Shown: positions 39,640 to 53,133, numbered from the stretch's first letter. The stretch is DNA of 64,000 nucleotides from Diadophis punctatus similis (GCA_023053685.1 JALIGW010000001.1:51228859-51292858), one strand, 5' to 3'. Program-made: numbers and translations. Notes: generated by a model from the sequence alone, not told the origin.

Positions 39640-40300
39640 CTGATTCTAATACACCTAATTAGCCATTGGCAGACTCTTAATTGCATACATTAGGATGATT
39701 CCATAGTGGAGATTAATTCTAAATATACCCAAGCAGCTGGTTAAGATGCCATGGATTACAGTGTGGACTGTACTTTTCCACTTAATTAGATATCAAAATT
39801 AAGCAGCAACAAGCATTTTGACATAACGGGGATCAAGCCGCCGCTCGGCATCCCAGAGCTGCACTAAAGTGACCGCTAAACAGAGCCGCACAGATGGAGA
39901 GATATTAAATGCCGCACTGGAAAGTAATTTCAAATAATAAAATATCAATATTTACATTTTAATTACCCCTACTGAGAGCCGCTCTGTCATTTTCACTATT
40001 GCCGACACAGCAAGGGGTAGTGGAATGACATTGCAGCTCTGACAGCAATGACTATTTTGTTTCCATTAAAGAATGACAAGTGTTTTAGAGGCAGTGACAC
40101 CCAGTAGGTGAACAAGAATGACAACCAATCAGAAAATTCCTATTAAGGGAATAAATGACTCGACAAAAGAACTTCAAGCGGCCAACTCCTCGATGAACCA
40201 AGCATTTAATCGGTTCTAAATTTTCTGGCAAAAGTTTATAATTAAAAGGCACCCAAGGGAACCCTCAGCAGAGCACAAAATATTTAAAAAACATAACACA
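39640..40300. promoter_or_regulatory. Candidate conserved non-coding element (strongest in window)
   Basis: About 660 bp of unique sequence with repeated TAATTA cores (acacctaattagccattg, ttccacttaattagatatc, ttttaattacccctactg), CpG-containing segments (atcaagccgccgctcggcat) and no open frame. This looks like an intronic developmental enhancer, but that is inference from composition. Confidence 0.4.
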
Positions 40301-40766
40301 TATTATGTGGAATCCATATCAAATCAGCAAGAGGGGGAGGCAGTATTCTAGGCGTTGAGGAATGCAGATGGCTGTTTTAGAAGCAGGAGAATTTCAATCT
40401 CAATAGTCTACTTCACAGGTTCTTCATTTGAGTTTCTTCAGCTTTATTACCACCTCGATAAGTTCCTTCCAGACTTGAGCCATATATTGATTTCTCAAAT
40501 GGTCACACAAGAAACCCATCAATATAAATGTGACGGGCTATAAGTTGTTTTAAATTATCATTTTTTAACAATATCTAGACAGCACATATTTATTTCTTCA
40601 TTTATTTTCATTTGCTGGTCTTTCCTCCTGGCTCAGTTATAATACAGCATTGTAATAAAATCAAACTCAAAGCAATGATCTTCCCTGACTTCAGTGTCAT
40701 AGTGAAGACAGAAATAGTGTTTGGCATCACTCCACTCTTCTCTATCACACCTACCAGGAATAATAG

Positions 40767-41071
40767 CAGTGGTGGGACTCTACAGGGTCAGACCGGGTCA
40801 GGGGAACAGTTAGCTCCGACTTTCAGCCGTGAGCGACCCGCTTGGCTCCGATTTTCCCACCCGCCCCTGCGTTATACTCACCTACTGTATATTTCCATTT
40901 CCGAAGCCCAGATGATCAATGCGGCAGATTGGATTGCCTTGCCTCAGTTGTTTTCCTTGCCGCCAGCAATGCGGAAGGTGAGTATTCTCTAAACTGTGCA
41001 CGCGCGTGCAGCGCATGTTTGGCGTGCGCGCTTAGCGAACCGGTTGTTACACCAGTAGGATCCCACCCCTG
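40767..41071. mobile_element. Non-autonomous hAT element
   Basis: Left end cagtggtgggactctacagg, right end gtaggatcccacccctg, 8-bp duplication aataatag/aataaaag (7 of 8). 305 bp, GC-rich interior. Confidence 0.9.
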
Positions 41072-41464
41072 AATAAAAGTTAAGCTTGCAACAAAGTACA
41101 TAAATATCAGTTGAAGACCTCTGCAGGATGGCAGGATAGGCCCTTTCAGGAGGTCAGATAAAGAGAAATAAGGAGGCAATAAAAATTATGGTACTTTAGA
41201 GCTATGTTTTAATTCTTGGTGGTCCTAATATATTCTGTTCAGGTACCTGGAACCCTAAGACCCAAACCCTAGTCCAAAACAGGAAATGACACTAGAACCA
41301 ATAGGAACTTGACATTAGGCACTGTAAAGGGAAAGAAAAATAAATAAAACCCTTACATATACACCCTAATTGCAACAATCCTGAAAGATTCTATCCTCAT
41401 TAATAGTAAAAAGGGGGGAAATCATCACAAACACCACATTCCATGATACTTTTAGTGTCACAGA

Positions 41465-41960
41465 TAGTTTGGTCTTCAGAAATTAAGTGGAGCTAAATGG
41501 AGAGCTTCAGCTGCCATTCTCAGAACATCAGCCCTAGGGTTGGTCTACTCTGCAGCAGAATACTGTGCCCCTGACAGCTGCCATACTAGTAAGCTAGATG
41601 CCAGACTTAATGACACCATGAGGATTATAAGTGGATGTATTAAAACCACACCTATTTGCTGGCTTTCTGTTCTGAGCCACATGGCACCACCAACTCTATG
41701 AAGACAAGATACACTAGTGAGAAGTGTAAATTATGAACAACTCTCTCCTACCAGTGCATGCTGACCTTTCCCACTTATCAATTGGAAGGCTCAAATGTAG
41801 GAAGCCCCCACTGGAACTTGCACAACATGTCCTTAACTTAAGTCTAAGTCTAAGTCTAAGAGCTATTAACAACTTTAACATTGATTCCCAATGGAAAGCC
41901 CAACGGGTTGCTGAGTGCCCGGACACAGGAAGACACAGGCTTTTCCTGCAGGCTGGGGGT
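41465..41960 (+). mobile_element. Decayed LINE reverse-transcriptase remnant
   Basis: Broken frames suggest an ORF2 C-terminus (a 'SAAEYCAPVW'-like stretch near 41550, followed by NDTMRIISGC-like residues near 41610). Many stops. A short taagtc tandem repeat lies at about 41838-41860. Confidence 0.5.
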
Positions 41961-42084
41961 AGAGCTTAATCCACTCGAGCTCACCCCCAAGTATGTATGG
42001 TTGTTGAATGGTTGCTCGATATTTTTTTTATACTGTGTTTTTAAATTTTTATATCTGTTTTTAATTAATATTTAATATTTGGTT

Positions 42085-42187
42085 TATTCTTGTATTTTTC
42101 TCTGTTGTACGCCGCCCTGAGTCCTTCGGGAGTTGGGCGGCATATAAGAATACCAAAATAAATAAATAAATAAATAAATAAATAAAT
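42085..42187 (+). mobile_element. L2/CR1 LINE 3' end with (AAAT)n tail
   Basis: gtacgccgccctgagtcctt, ttgggcggcatataagaata, then AAATA repeats. Confidence 0.85.
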
Positions 42188-42309
42188 ATTGATGATCCTA
42201 CACAAAAGATATCAGGTTCTGAATTACCTCGCCAGCAATGAACAATCCTGAATAAGATTCTCACCTCACATGGCATCTGCTAGGATTCATTGTTATAAAT
42301 GGAGTATAG

Positions 42310-42635
42310 CAGGGGTGGGTTCTAACTTATCTTGCTACCGGTTCGCTTCCTCCTGCACCGTGTTGGTGCGCCTCATGCGCAGTGCCAAAAAAGCCGAAAA
42401 AATAAAAATAAAAAAAGCCAAAAACAAGATGGCAACCGCATGCACAGTACCGGAAACTTGGCTTTTGCGCATGCTCAGAAGGAAAAATAAATAATTTTAA
42501 AAAAAATTAAAAAAATAAAAAAGATGGCGGTGCCCACGGACCGGCCGAACCGGATCTGTGATGTCATTGTGATGTCACCAGTGGGTCGCTACCGGTTCAG
42601 GCGAACCGGTCCGAACTGGGAGGAACCCACACCTA
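42310..42635. mobile_element. Non-autonomous hAT element
   Basis: Left end caggggtgggttctaactta, right end aggaacccacaccta, perfect 8-bp duplication gagtatag (42302-42309 and 42636-42643). 326 bp. Related to the elements at 18714, 58697 and 59991 by ccggttc ends. Confidence 0.92.
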
Positions 42636-42835
42636 GAGTATAGCATCCTCTTCTCAGTGTGACTGCAGGGTCCCATGTCAAATTGTAGATCACATCGTGA
42701 CTGGCTGTAAGCTGAGGACATATACCGGTCCAGTTTCTGATTATTTTTTTTTCAGATAAACAATGCTGCATTTCAATGGTTAATTGGCCTAGCCATTGAT
42801 ATCTGAATATAGATCTTTTTAACATTATTGTTATT

Positions 42836-42905
42836 AGCCGCCCAGAGTCCCCTGGGAGTTTGCCGGCATACAAATCTATTTAAATAAATAAATAAAATAA
42901 ATTAA
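42836..42905 (+). mobile_element. L2/CR1 LINE 3' tail
   Basis: agccgcccagagtcccctgg then AAATA repeats. Confidence 0.8.
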
Positions 42906-43147
42906 TTGTGTTTTTTAATTTAGGGGAAAAGTTAATAAACATTGTAACTCCATGCTTGTTATGTCATATGCTAAATAAATAAATAAATGGTCTTCAATCC
43001 TTCTAACCAAACCCATTTTATGCATGTGCTTGCTAAGAATAAACACTTTATTTTTGGACCTATTCATCCAACCCTCCCCCCATTCCCTCTTCCCACTTAA
43101 ATTTCACCAAATTTAAGTTTTATAATAAACTTAATGGAAGGTGTGTA

Positions 43148-43366
43148 AATGTCTATTCTTAGTCATCCAGGTCACGGTTGTCCCAAAGATGCTTTTCCAA
43201 GAGGCAACTGAACTTTCTGGTTTTTCTTTGAAGACATTTTGCTTCTCATCCAAGAAGCTTCTTCTTGTCAGTCAGAGCTGAAGAAGCTTCTTGCATGAGA
43301 AGCGAAATGTCTTCAAAGAAAAACTGTAAAGTCCAGTTGCCTCTTGAAAAAGTACCTTTGGGACAA
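43148..43366. mobile_element. Fold-back element, two-arm copy
   Basis: Left arm ttagtcatccaggtcacggt ... gaagacattttgcttctcat; right arm gagaagcgaaatgtcttcaa ... cagttgcctcttgaaaaagt. The centre holds an inverted caagaagcttcttc/gaagaagcttcttg. Confidence 0.87.
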
Positions 43367-43617
43367 AGGTGTGGAAACTGTTCAAGGGTGGCAAAGGTGG
43401 CAAAATTCTGTCATCGGAGGTTAGCAACTGAGCTCCACAACAAATTGCAGAACTTAGCTGAGTTTTGCTGATCCCTGCAAAGCTAAATAATATTTAACCC
43501 ACGCACAACCTGGATAGGAAACCACCCAAAAAAATCCCAAGGCTCTTGACAAATCTGGGAGGTGTGAAATAGAATTCCTAGATGAAAGAAATTCTTTCTG
43601 GTTTGTTGTCAAGAAGA

Positions 43618-44126
43618 AAAACACAGATATTAGTAAGATCACACCTGGAATACTGCATCCAGTTTTGGTCACTACATTACAAAAAAGATGTTGAGACTTT
43701 GGAAAAAGGCAGAGGCATGCAGATGATTAAAGGCCTGGAAATTAAAACATACAAAGAACTGTTGCAGGAACTGGGTATGGCTAGTTTAGAGAAAAGAAGG
43801 ACTAGAGGTGACATGATAGCAGTATTCCAATATTTGTGGGGGCCTCCACAAAGAAGAGGGGGTCAACTTATTTTCCAAAACACCAGAAGGCAAGACAAGA
43901 AACAATGCATAAGAACTAATCAAGGAGAGACGCAATCTGGAATTAAGGAGAAACTTCCTAACAGTGAAAACAGTTAACCAGTGGAACAGCTTGCCTTCAG
44001 ACGTTGTGGGTGCTTCATCACTAGAGGTTTTTAAGAAGAGACTGGAGAGCCACTTGTCTAGAGTCTCCTACTTGAGCAGGGGGTTAGACTAGAAGACCTC
44101 CAAGGTCCCTTCCAACTCTATTCTGA
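43618..44126 (+). mobile_element. CR1-L3 LINE 3' portion
   Basis: Encodes ILVRSHLEYCIQFWSLHYKK then MASLEKRRTRGDMIAVFQYL, the CR1 ORF2 C-terminus. The 3' end has gttagactagaagacctcca and cccttccaactctattctga. Frameshifts present. Confidence 0.88.
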
Positions 44127-44273
44127 TTAGATCACCTTGAGGAAGTTTTTTTCTTTAATGTCAAACATTCCAAGCTTCCACAGCTTAGTTAAAAGTCAAA
44201 CTTGAAAAATCGTATAGAAGATGTCTCTACTTCAAATGTGTAAAATGTTTCCCCAATCTGTCACCTTCTACAG

Positions 44274-44383
44274 CAGTGTTTCCCAACCTTGGCAACTTGA
44301 AGATGTCTGGACTTCAACTCTCAGAATTCCCCAGCCAGCAAGAAGTCCAGACATCTTCAAGTTGCCAAGGTTGGGAAACACTG
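44274..44383. mobile_element. Palindromic hAT-type MITE, TIR family A
   Basis: Same ends as 2619-2754 (cagtgtttcccaaccttggc and inverse), with a shorter centre. Perfect 8-bp duplication ttctacag (44266-44273 and 44384-44391). Confidence 0.94.
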
Positions 44384-44799
44384 TTCTACAGGGATTGATG
44401 CCATACTTCCCAAGATCCCATTCACCATACTAGTTCACAATTCAGAGAGTTGTCTCCCAAAGTATCTGCAGGGTTCCAGGTTCAAGAAGGACAGAATAGA
44501 GATTTTTAAAAATGGTTCAATAAAATATAGTGCATAATTATACAATTCTCCCATACTGTGTAATGCCTTAGGTAATATTAATGCAACTGAGTTACAAGTG
44601 TGACAAATTACTAGGTAATTTGTCACACTTCCATTAAGTTTACACTTAGGTTCCCAGTCTAACAGGGTGAAGGGAGAAACTTGCTGACATTTGCTTTGAT
44701 AATTTCCCAACCATGAATATAACTTAATCTGCAGAGTAATCTATGGATGTTAGTTACCCAAAAAGTTAGTTACCTAACTAGTATTGTTTCATTCATGCT

Positions 44800-45130
44800 A
44801 CTTCAGGGAAACTGCACTCTGAAAGTGCTTCAAAGCGACCCTTAATGCTTTTGGAATTAGACATTCCCCCTTCGCTGTGTTTTCAGCCACCAGCACCTTT
44901 AATTTCTGAAAGAGCCATGGTTGAAAATTTTAATTAATTGTTCCATACTGCTTCAGGATCATTATGCAATGTAATAAAGGCTGTGTAATTATGAAATTTT
45001 ACAGCCATTACCAAGGCTGATGGCTCGTATTTCATCCTCAGCTGGACCCAATGGCTTTTAGCCACTCAGCTTTCCTTTGATAAACTTCAGACAGATCTAT
45101 CAGGCCCAAACAATATCCAAGGCAAGGCAG
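44800..45130. promoter_or_regulatory. Candidate conserved non-coding element
   Basis: Unique, non-AT-biased block (ttaccaaggctgatggctcg, cagctggacccaatggcttt). No coding signal. Inference only. Confidence 0.25.
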
Positions 45131-45477
45131 CTATAATAGCTACCTACGGATGAAGCCACAGATAAAGATAAACTCTAAATCTACACACAAATGCAGGCAC
45201 ATTGCTTCGAGATGACAGAAGACAGAGAATGCAGTACTTGGGAAAGATTTCCAAAACCACGAATTCAACCTTTTTTTCTTCCTTTTTCCTTCATTGTAGA
45301 ATTACTTTGTGTTCTTACACGGCATATTCCTCTGAAAGTTCCCTAAGGTAAGGTGAGGTGAGAGGCAAATAAACAATTTTTTCAGATATATTTATGATGG
45401 GGACCTCCTCATATAACAGAATAACAAAATTAGAATGGACTTTGTCCAACACCCTGCTCAAGCCGGAAATCCTATAT

Positions 45478-45740
45478 TTTATTTATTTATTTATTTTATT
45501 TATTTTAGAAAATTTATATAGCCACCTACTCAGTTACAGTGACTCTAGGTGGCTTATAAATATTTGGTCTGTAAGCTCTAGGCGGCTTACATATCATTTC
45601 AGACAAATGATTGTCCAATATCTTCAGTACATACATAAATATGTACTGTATGTGCTACCTTTAAAAGATCTGAAAAACTGTACACAATGGAGAATACAAA
45701 AGCCAATAGAAATCAACAATAACGTAACTAGACTCCCCCC
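45478..45740 (-). mobile_element. LINE 3' end, L2/CR1-type, old
   Basis: TTTA-rich start, then tatagccacctactcagtta and gactctaggtggcttataaa, the antisense of a LINE 3' UTR. Confidence 0.6.
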
Positions 45741-46701
45741 ACCCCGCCTTAGAACATTTCCATATTTCTTGGTGGCTCAGTTTGGTAAAGTATACTGTAG
45801 CATGAGACAAGGCTATAAAGGCTACTCAGGAGTAGGTTGCCTGGTTCTCAGAGAATGGAAAATGAGCTAAACAGCTAAACTCAGATCACTACAACTCATT
45901 CATTCATTTCAAATTATATACGAGGCATTTCCAATACCTATGTGGCCAATGTCCATCAGACAAGTCAGGTACTGCAGTTGACACATACTCAGAAGTGGAT
46001 TGCCTTTGAATGCCTTAGATGGTTTCAGGGAAATGACTCTTTCTGAGGCTTTTAAAATGGCACAATGACAGTTTTTATTAGAGCTATCATTGATAAATAA
46101 ATGATTTAGTACCTTCCTTTGCTATGAAAACTGCCAATACCACAGACATCCCAACTGCAGGTTATACAGTATGTCTCTGTTATGTCAATACTAAACCTTT
46201 AAAGGATGAATCCAAAAACATTTGAAAAAAAACAACTTTCTAGGTGAAGAGTTAATTGACCAATCAAAATTGGGTTAAATTTACCAATCATTCATCAAAT
46301 GCCTTCCAAAGACATCTTGAAATTTCCCTCACTTAGAAGAAAGTATATCTTCTTCAGTTTTAAGGACTTAAACGTTTCTTGCAGATTTTCTTTTATTGGA
46401 CATATTCTGATCTAATTATCCTGGTCAAGCCAAATCTCCTTCCTAGGTAGCAGAACAAAATGACAATACTTCCAGTTGAACAGTTGGTGCTGCTAAACAC
46501 TTGTAAATAAAAGTAAGTATTGCACTGTTTATTGTTATGTATTACCAAATTGGTTCAATGTATTATTTGGAACTTGATGGATAAAATATCCTAGAAAAAT
46601 CTTTTGGAAAACTACTTATTTTTTTAAAAAAAATATAGTGGTTTTATGTATATATGGTGAAAGCAATTATGGCATGACTTGTAAATAGAGATTGTATGAA
46701 G

Positions 46702-46702
<1 letters not shown>

Positions 46703-46761
<59 letters not shown>

Positions 46762-46820
46762 TTTTTTTCTCTCTCTATGTGTGTGTATGTGTGTGTATAC
46801 ACACCCACACACATACATAC
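46703..46820. repeat. (CT)n followed by (GT)n-rich tract
   Basis: About 25 CT units, a T run, then GT/CA-rich sequence. Confidence 0.95.
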
Positions 46821-48729
46821 ATAGTTACTATAAAGCTTTCACAATCAGTATATTATTGTTAACATCAAAATCGTTATATCTTGTTATAGACATTAACACT
46901 AACTGAACGGCTTTGGGCATTTAGCAGCACCAGTCATCTCTCTACATATCTCTTGCCAAATCAATCTTTATAGTTTCTTTTCCTTTTATTTTGATTAATG
47001 ATGGCATTAATGATTTTCCTATTAACATAAGGCCAAAATATCCCACAAAGATTTTTCTGATTTTCATGAGATGATCGTTGATCATCTGTTATCATTTTTT
47101 TTTTTGGCGGTGACTGACCATGATAGAGAGGAAATGATAACTTGTGAGTAGAATAGGCAGGGGGAGTGATTTTTAAGCTGGCAGCCCTATTGGAGTATAC
47201 ACCCACATTCTAGCTCAATGTATTCCTTTGCCCATATCTCGCTTTTCTTTAATGGTTCCCACATATCTTAAAATTAGTGCCTTCTGTAGTTTGCTGCCCA
47301 TTGTGCACACTCATCAATGACTCCACGAAAATTTACAAGACCTATTAAGGCAAGCACAAATAAATAAATAAACAGGGAGGATGGGGGGGGGGTCTTTGAT
47401 TTATATTCTTCGTCAATAAGGATGAACAGCAGGTCAAGTGTGTGCATATGTTTTCACATCATTTCTTATCCCGCTATTACTAAAAACATGAAAATTTGCA
47501 TATGATTGTAAATCTTTTTTTCTCTGTACCACTCTCTAGTAAATTACAGACTAGATTGCTGCAGATTCAAAACCTCAATGAATTCATTTTAAAACATTCC
47601 TCAGTGATTATTCACTAATCCATTATTTACTGATACATATGAAAACATGTAAAATACCTTGATGTTAAGATTTTGAGTTGCAAAGAAACTTAGAAAAATT
47701 AGCAATAAAAACAGTTCTATGGAAAAACTATACTATTCAAGGCTCTGTGAAATCCTTGGGACATATTTATTCACAATACTTTCCTATGGGTTCTGTCCTG
47801 GCCAAAGGAAGAATCTAGATATAGAAAGCCATACATTCGTCCCTCCTTCCTCCCACTCCTATTTAAACATGTGCCTTTATGATCAGTCTGTATTTGCAGG
47901 CTTGATTTCAAAATATGAGATTTTAGAAGGATTTAGAAGTTTGACATGAAAGGGCATGGCAAATATTGAGCCGTTTACTTATTTCTTGGTCTACCGAGAA
48001 TTGCAGTGGTTTGACCAAGTACACTGAAAGAACTGTAATCCTTCCCATTAAATATTAAAATATCTGTGACAAGCGGGAACCAATAGTTTATCATTTCATC
48101 CAGGCAAATTGACTATCATATGCATATGACCTTATTGATTTCAATATTAACCCGTTGTCAATATAAGTAGAATCTTAGAATATGATTCTATTGTAAATTA
48201 TTTTGAAATACAATTTGCTCTTGTATGACCCACATTATCTGAAACAAAATATATTTGTTTGGGGAAAACATTTCTTTCTTTATCAACATATTGGTCAAAT
48301 TGTATTAATTTACTGATGCAACCAATCAGGAGCTTGATTTAAACAGAGGCACACATGAATGACCCACAAATGAACAACCTTAGTTAACTGATGTGAGATT
48401 TTACACCATCATGCTTTTGTTTTTATTCAAATAATTCTTTCTTAACAGACCTGGGGTATGAATCAGAAATATTGTAATCACCATAAACAAATATTCTTCT
48501 AACAAGCAAGGAAAGTTGTGCAGCAGAATACATCACATTTAACGATATTTTAAAAAGCCAGAAAACCTTGATCGAAGTTATGTGTTTAGGAAAGCTGCAT
48601 GTCTGATGTAGATGTCTGCAGTTTTTGTAACTGTTAATCTTGTGTTAAGAATGTTTTACACATCTGATTTTATATGTGAAATATTCCACAACTGAACTAT
48701 TTCTAAAATATGCAGTGATTTCAAAGCTC
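46821..48729. other. Intron, no gene or repeat recognised
   Basis: AT-rich unique sequence; the open frame at 47719-47949 has no motif. Confidence 0.5.
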
Positions 48730-49060
48730 CATGCTCCTTTTCCCCATCAGGAAATCAGCAGTTTTTCAAAGATATCTGGATAACCTAGGAATATGACATT
48801 CACATTCACCGCTGTGTCGAGATTCAGGGATTCTCTCTTTGGAGACAGCACCATTAATAAGAAAGATATGGTTCACTATCTTGGGTATTCTTCGAAGTGT
48901 TATTAATTAGGTAGAAAACGTTTCCCTCTGGGATACAGAAAGATACTTGCTACCATTATGGCCCAGAAACTAGAGCAAATTTACAGCAGCCAAGGTAATT
49001 GTTACCCATTGCAGCTTCCGTTATCAAGTTGCCAAGGAGAAGCTCAGAAAGGTTTTAGAT
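48730..49060. promoter_or_regulatory. Candidate conserved non-coding element
   Basis: Unique block with ttcaccgctgtgtcgagatt and tgttattaattaggtagaaa. Inference only. Confidence 0.25.
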
Positions 49061-49310
49061 TCTGATCTTTTTCACAATATTTTGATTGTGCTTTTTAATC
49101 TGCTAAATTAAAGAAGACCTCTGCTATCTTTTGAAGATCATGGACAAAATGCAGATTGTATTCATTTTAATCAAAATAATAGCTATTTCTTTCTTTTTTT
49201 ATTAAATAGGGAATTCAGGACATGCAGTAGTGAAATCTAATGAGACCAATGACCCCTCAAGTGATTTTCCCCAAGCCTAGAGTCTTCCAGTTTGAGTACA
49301 GATACTACTA

Positions 49311-49590
49311 CAAGTAGTCCTAATCTTACAACAGTTCATTTAGTGACTGTTCAAAGTTACAATGGCACTGAAAAAAGGGACTTATGACCATTTTTCACAC
49401 TTACGACCACTGCAGCATCTCCATGGTCATGTGATCAGAATTCAGATGCTTGGCAACTGGTTCATATTTATGACCACTGCCATGTCCCAGGTCTACTTTG
49501 ACAAGCACAGTCAATGCATAAGCCAGATTCACTTAACAACCATGTTACTAACTTAAGAATTGCAGTGATTCATTGAACAACCGTGGCTTT
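49311..49590. mobile_element. DNA transposon fragment, possibly Tigger/pogo-like
   Basis: Starts caagtagtcctaatcttaca and matches the copy at 61740-62364 over most of its length (ttggcaactggttcatattt, agccagattcacttaacaac). The right end is missing. Confidence 0.72.
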
Positions 49591-49599
49591 ATTTAAAAA

Positions 49600-51289
49600 A
49601 AAATTATGAAGAGAAAAGTATATATATATATATATTCTCTGCGCATATACAGTATTTGACAAATGTGTGTGGGGGTGGGTGGGTGGGTTCACGCATTTGA
49701 GAGGCAGACAGAACATGGTTTTTTTTAAAGACTCATTTCAAAATAAGTTTGCAACAAAACTGACAAAAAGCAATGCAACAGTGATATCTGACTAGTTTTG
49801 ACATCTTTGGAGTCATTCTGATCTTTCCAAAAGAAACATATTAAACTAATTTTTTATATATACATACCCCTTATATTTTATTTTTAAATGTAAAAAATGC
49901 ATATTATTTGCCAGTGTACTTGGAATATCTCCTGAAGATTTAAAAAACAAACAAACAGAAGCTATATATTATCTCAGTGAATGAAAATACCTTCAAATAT
50001 CCGTTCTGGTCTGTTAGATAAATACATATTTATAAATAGCTTCTAAAATGTGTATTATTTACCCAGTGGACTGTAATGGCTCATTCCATGCCTATATACT
50101 TAAATACATAATTACCCAGTGTAATAAAGTCATTATAATAGTATTCTCTAGGGGAAGAAAAGGAAAGAAAAAAAACAGTAGGTCTCCATAAAAATATTTT
50201 TAACATATTATTTTAATTTTTGTTTTAAAATTTATGAAATATTTGCATAATGATAGACAATCATTTCTAAGTTTTCAGGCTACAGCAACAAAAATCAGAC
50301 TTAATATTTTCCATTATACAATGGCTGAATAGTTCCAATTTGACTTACTCAAGAACATAGCTTTATCACAAGTTCTTACCACAAAGATGTCAAAAAAAAA
50401 GTTGAGTTGATATTTCTGAAAAGCAAGGGCTAAAATACATGTTAGAATGATTCACATTGCCCTACTTTTCACTACATTCTGACAAAATCAAGACTTTGGG
50501 TCACAGCAATGTGTCAAATTCTCCAGCAGTATCTTCTGTTAAATCACTATCAGCTAAGAAGAAAGCCTGGCATATTTTGGTTGTGATACTATGCAAATAC
50601 AATTCTCCCATTATGTGATAAAGCAGATGAATACAGCAGAAACGATGGATGCAAAATGAAAGCTGAGGAATGGGGCAGTGATTGAGTGGAGAAAAAAAAA
50701 TAGTAGAAACACTTTGTATACTTCCTAGTGCTAACGGGAACTATTAAGCACAACACTCACTGATATGTAAATGTGAGTCTTTATTTTGAAGACCAGATAA
50801 TTAATTCATCCTGCATGATGATCACTGTATTAAAGATCCTACCAATACCAAATGAACCATTTGGTTCTGTACATATTAGCTGTGCAGGAGCAGCATTAGA
50901 ATACATACCCTTTGCATAGCTGAACAATATTTCTGAATTTCTGAAAACAGGAGATTATTATTCCAATGTATGTGTTTCTGCCAATTTTTTCAATTAGGTT
51001 CATTATAGATTTGATGAAAAAACAAATCAAACACACTGTGGTGGTATGTAAATTGGTTAGACAGTGAGCAAAAGGTTTGATCTCTGAGCTTTCTAATCAC
51101 ATGGTTTTATATATTTTTTTCCCAACTATGTTTTTACAGACGTTGGGAAATAAAAATGGAAATTCAAGAGGCTTTTATAGTCTTAATTGAAGAATGTAAC
51201 ATGAGGTTCAATTACCTGAAAAAAATGCAGAGTGACATGAGATTTTGTTGCATTAGGTTAATCATTTCATTTATTCATTCATAAAAAAA
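49600..51289. other. Intron, no gene seen
   Basis: Contains a short TA run at 49619-49635 and a GGGT tract near 49670; otherwise unique. Confidence 0.5.
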
Positions 51290-51604
51290 GCTTCAACCGC
51301 AACAATACACGAGCACGTAATAGATTCAAACTAAACGTAAAGCGCTCCAAACTCGACTGCAGAAAATACGACTTCAGCAACAGAGTGATCAATGCCTGGA
51401 ATGCACTACCTGACTCTGTGGTTTCTTCCCCAAACCCCAAAAACTTTAACCTTAGACTGTCTACAGTCGACCTCTCCTCGTTTCAAAGAGGTCTGTAAGG
51501 GGCGTGCATAAGCGCACCACTGTGCCTATCGTCCCTGTCCTACTGTCATATTGTCCTCTTTTATCATTACTTTTTACTTATATTTATACAAATTACTACT
51601 ATCC
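51290..51604 (+). mobile_element. LINE 3' end, same family as 54335-55130
   Basis: Encodes CRKYDFSNRVINAWNALPDS then VVSSPNPKNFNLRLSTVDL, followed by the shared tail taaggggcgtgcataagcgc. Confidence 0.85.
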
Positions 51605-52576
51605 TATCCTAAAATTCATTTATTTATTGTTTAGATTTATGTAGCTGCCTATTTCCCAAAAAGTAACTCTGGGCAGCATACAATAAATGGATCAAACCAC
51701 AAGTACATAAAAAGCAATCATTATACCATATAAAAAGTCATCATTAAAAAAAGAAAATATTATAAAAAAGTTTAAAATATGCAAACTGCATAGAAAGTGC
51801 AAGTATGAACTACAATGGAACCATCTCAGAATGTCTCCAGTTCCCTGGGACCTTCAGGCCTTGTGACAAAGCCAAGTCCTGAGGGACTTCCAAAATGATA
51901 CCAAAGATGGAGCTAATCTAACTTTGGAGGAGAGAATGTTCCATAAGGTGGATGCCAGGACGAAGACGGCTCCCCTCATGGGATCCACCAAATATTACGT
52001 CCCTGGCACATAGTACACACAAAATGTCTTTTCTGCCAAATCTAATGGGGTGGGCTGAAATAATCATGGAGAGGCAGTTGCACATATAACCATCCCTATG
52101 CCATGAAGGGCTTTAATGGTTAAAACCAGCACCCAATTGGACCTGAAAACAAATGGCAGCCAATGTAGCTTATGGAGCAGAGATGTTATATGTGCTCTTG
52201 TAGGAGCACACATAACTGCCTGTGTCAATGTATTCTGATAGTTGAAGCTTCCATATATTCTTCAAGGGCAGCCCCATATAGAGTGCATTACAATAGTGCA
52301 ATATGAGAAAGACTAGGGCAGGATTTACAATGAGCAGAAGTTCCCAATTCAGGAAAGGGGTGCAACTACACACAAGATGAAGCTGTTCAAAGGCCCTCCT
52401 AACCACAATTGCCCCCTGTTCATCAAACAGGACTTACTAGTCTAGAACCACTCCCAGATTGTGGAATGGATTGGTCTGGGACCCTGCCACTCCATCCAGC
52501 ACCAAAGAGAGCATAGTTGGCACTAAATCCCAGAACCACTCAGTCTTGCCAGGGTTTGACCATGAACTCATTTTCT
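51605..52576 (-). mobile_element. L2/CR1-type LINE 3' portion
   Basis: Minus strand reads YCNALYMGLPLKNIWKLQLS, nearly the same words as in the LINE at 35.9-37.9 kb. The 3' UTR lies toward 51605 with a TTTA/AAAT end. Decayed. Confidence 0.85.
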
Positions 52577-52578
52577 GA

Positions 52579-52792
52579 AGAGCCCTGGTGGCATAGTAGT
52601 TAGAATGCAGTATTGCAGGCTAACTCTGCCCTCACACCAGGAATTCAAACCTGACCAGCTCAAGTTTGACTCAGCCTTCCATCCTTCTGAGGTTGGTAAA
52701 ATGAGGAGTCAGATTGTTGGGGGCAATAGGCTGATATTTGTAAACCCGTGGAATGGTATATAAGTCTAAATGTTATTGCTATTGCTATTCCG
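52579..52792 (+). mobile_element. Sauria-type SINE
   Basis: tRNA-derived head agccctggtggcatagtagt with an A-box-like motif, B-box-like ggaattcaaacctgacc, then gactcagccttccatccttc, ttgttgggggcaataggctg and a tail ending in ttattgctattgctattc. Confidence 0.92.
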
Positions 52793-53133
52793 ATTAAAGA
52801 AAAGACAGGATACAAATATTTTTTCAAGACAGCTTGAATAGTTTCTTCCCAAAAACTGATGAGTAGATTTATACAGATAATAAATATCCTTGCATCCATC
52901 CAAAGATCAAAAGAAAGCCCATTAGCAACCTTTCTATTAAAATGAAACTGTACTAATGCAATTTGGAGCCACCAGGTCTGGGGGTTAAGAGGTGTGGCTG
53001 AACCTATGCAATATTTATGCTGATTTTTCCTCTTAGAGTGTGTTTTTACTATTTATGCATGTGTTGTTATGTCCTGACTTTTTTTTTTTGCTTTAAAAAA
53101 AATATATTGTCAGATATCCAGTCATGAATCTGA

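Noticed and set aside
41838..41860. Short taagtc tandem repeat considered as a possible CRISPR-like or telomere-like array.
   Set aside because: Only three to four units of six bases, inside decayed LINE sequence.
45394..45870. 158-codon open frame on the plus strand.
   Set aside because: It crosses an antisense LINE 3' UTR and has no protein motif.
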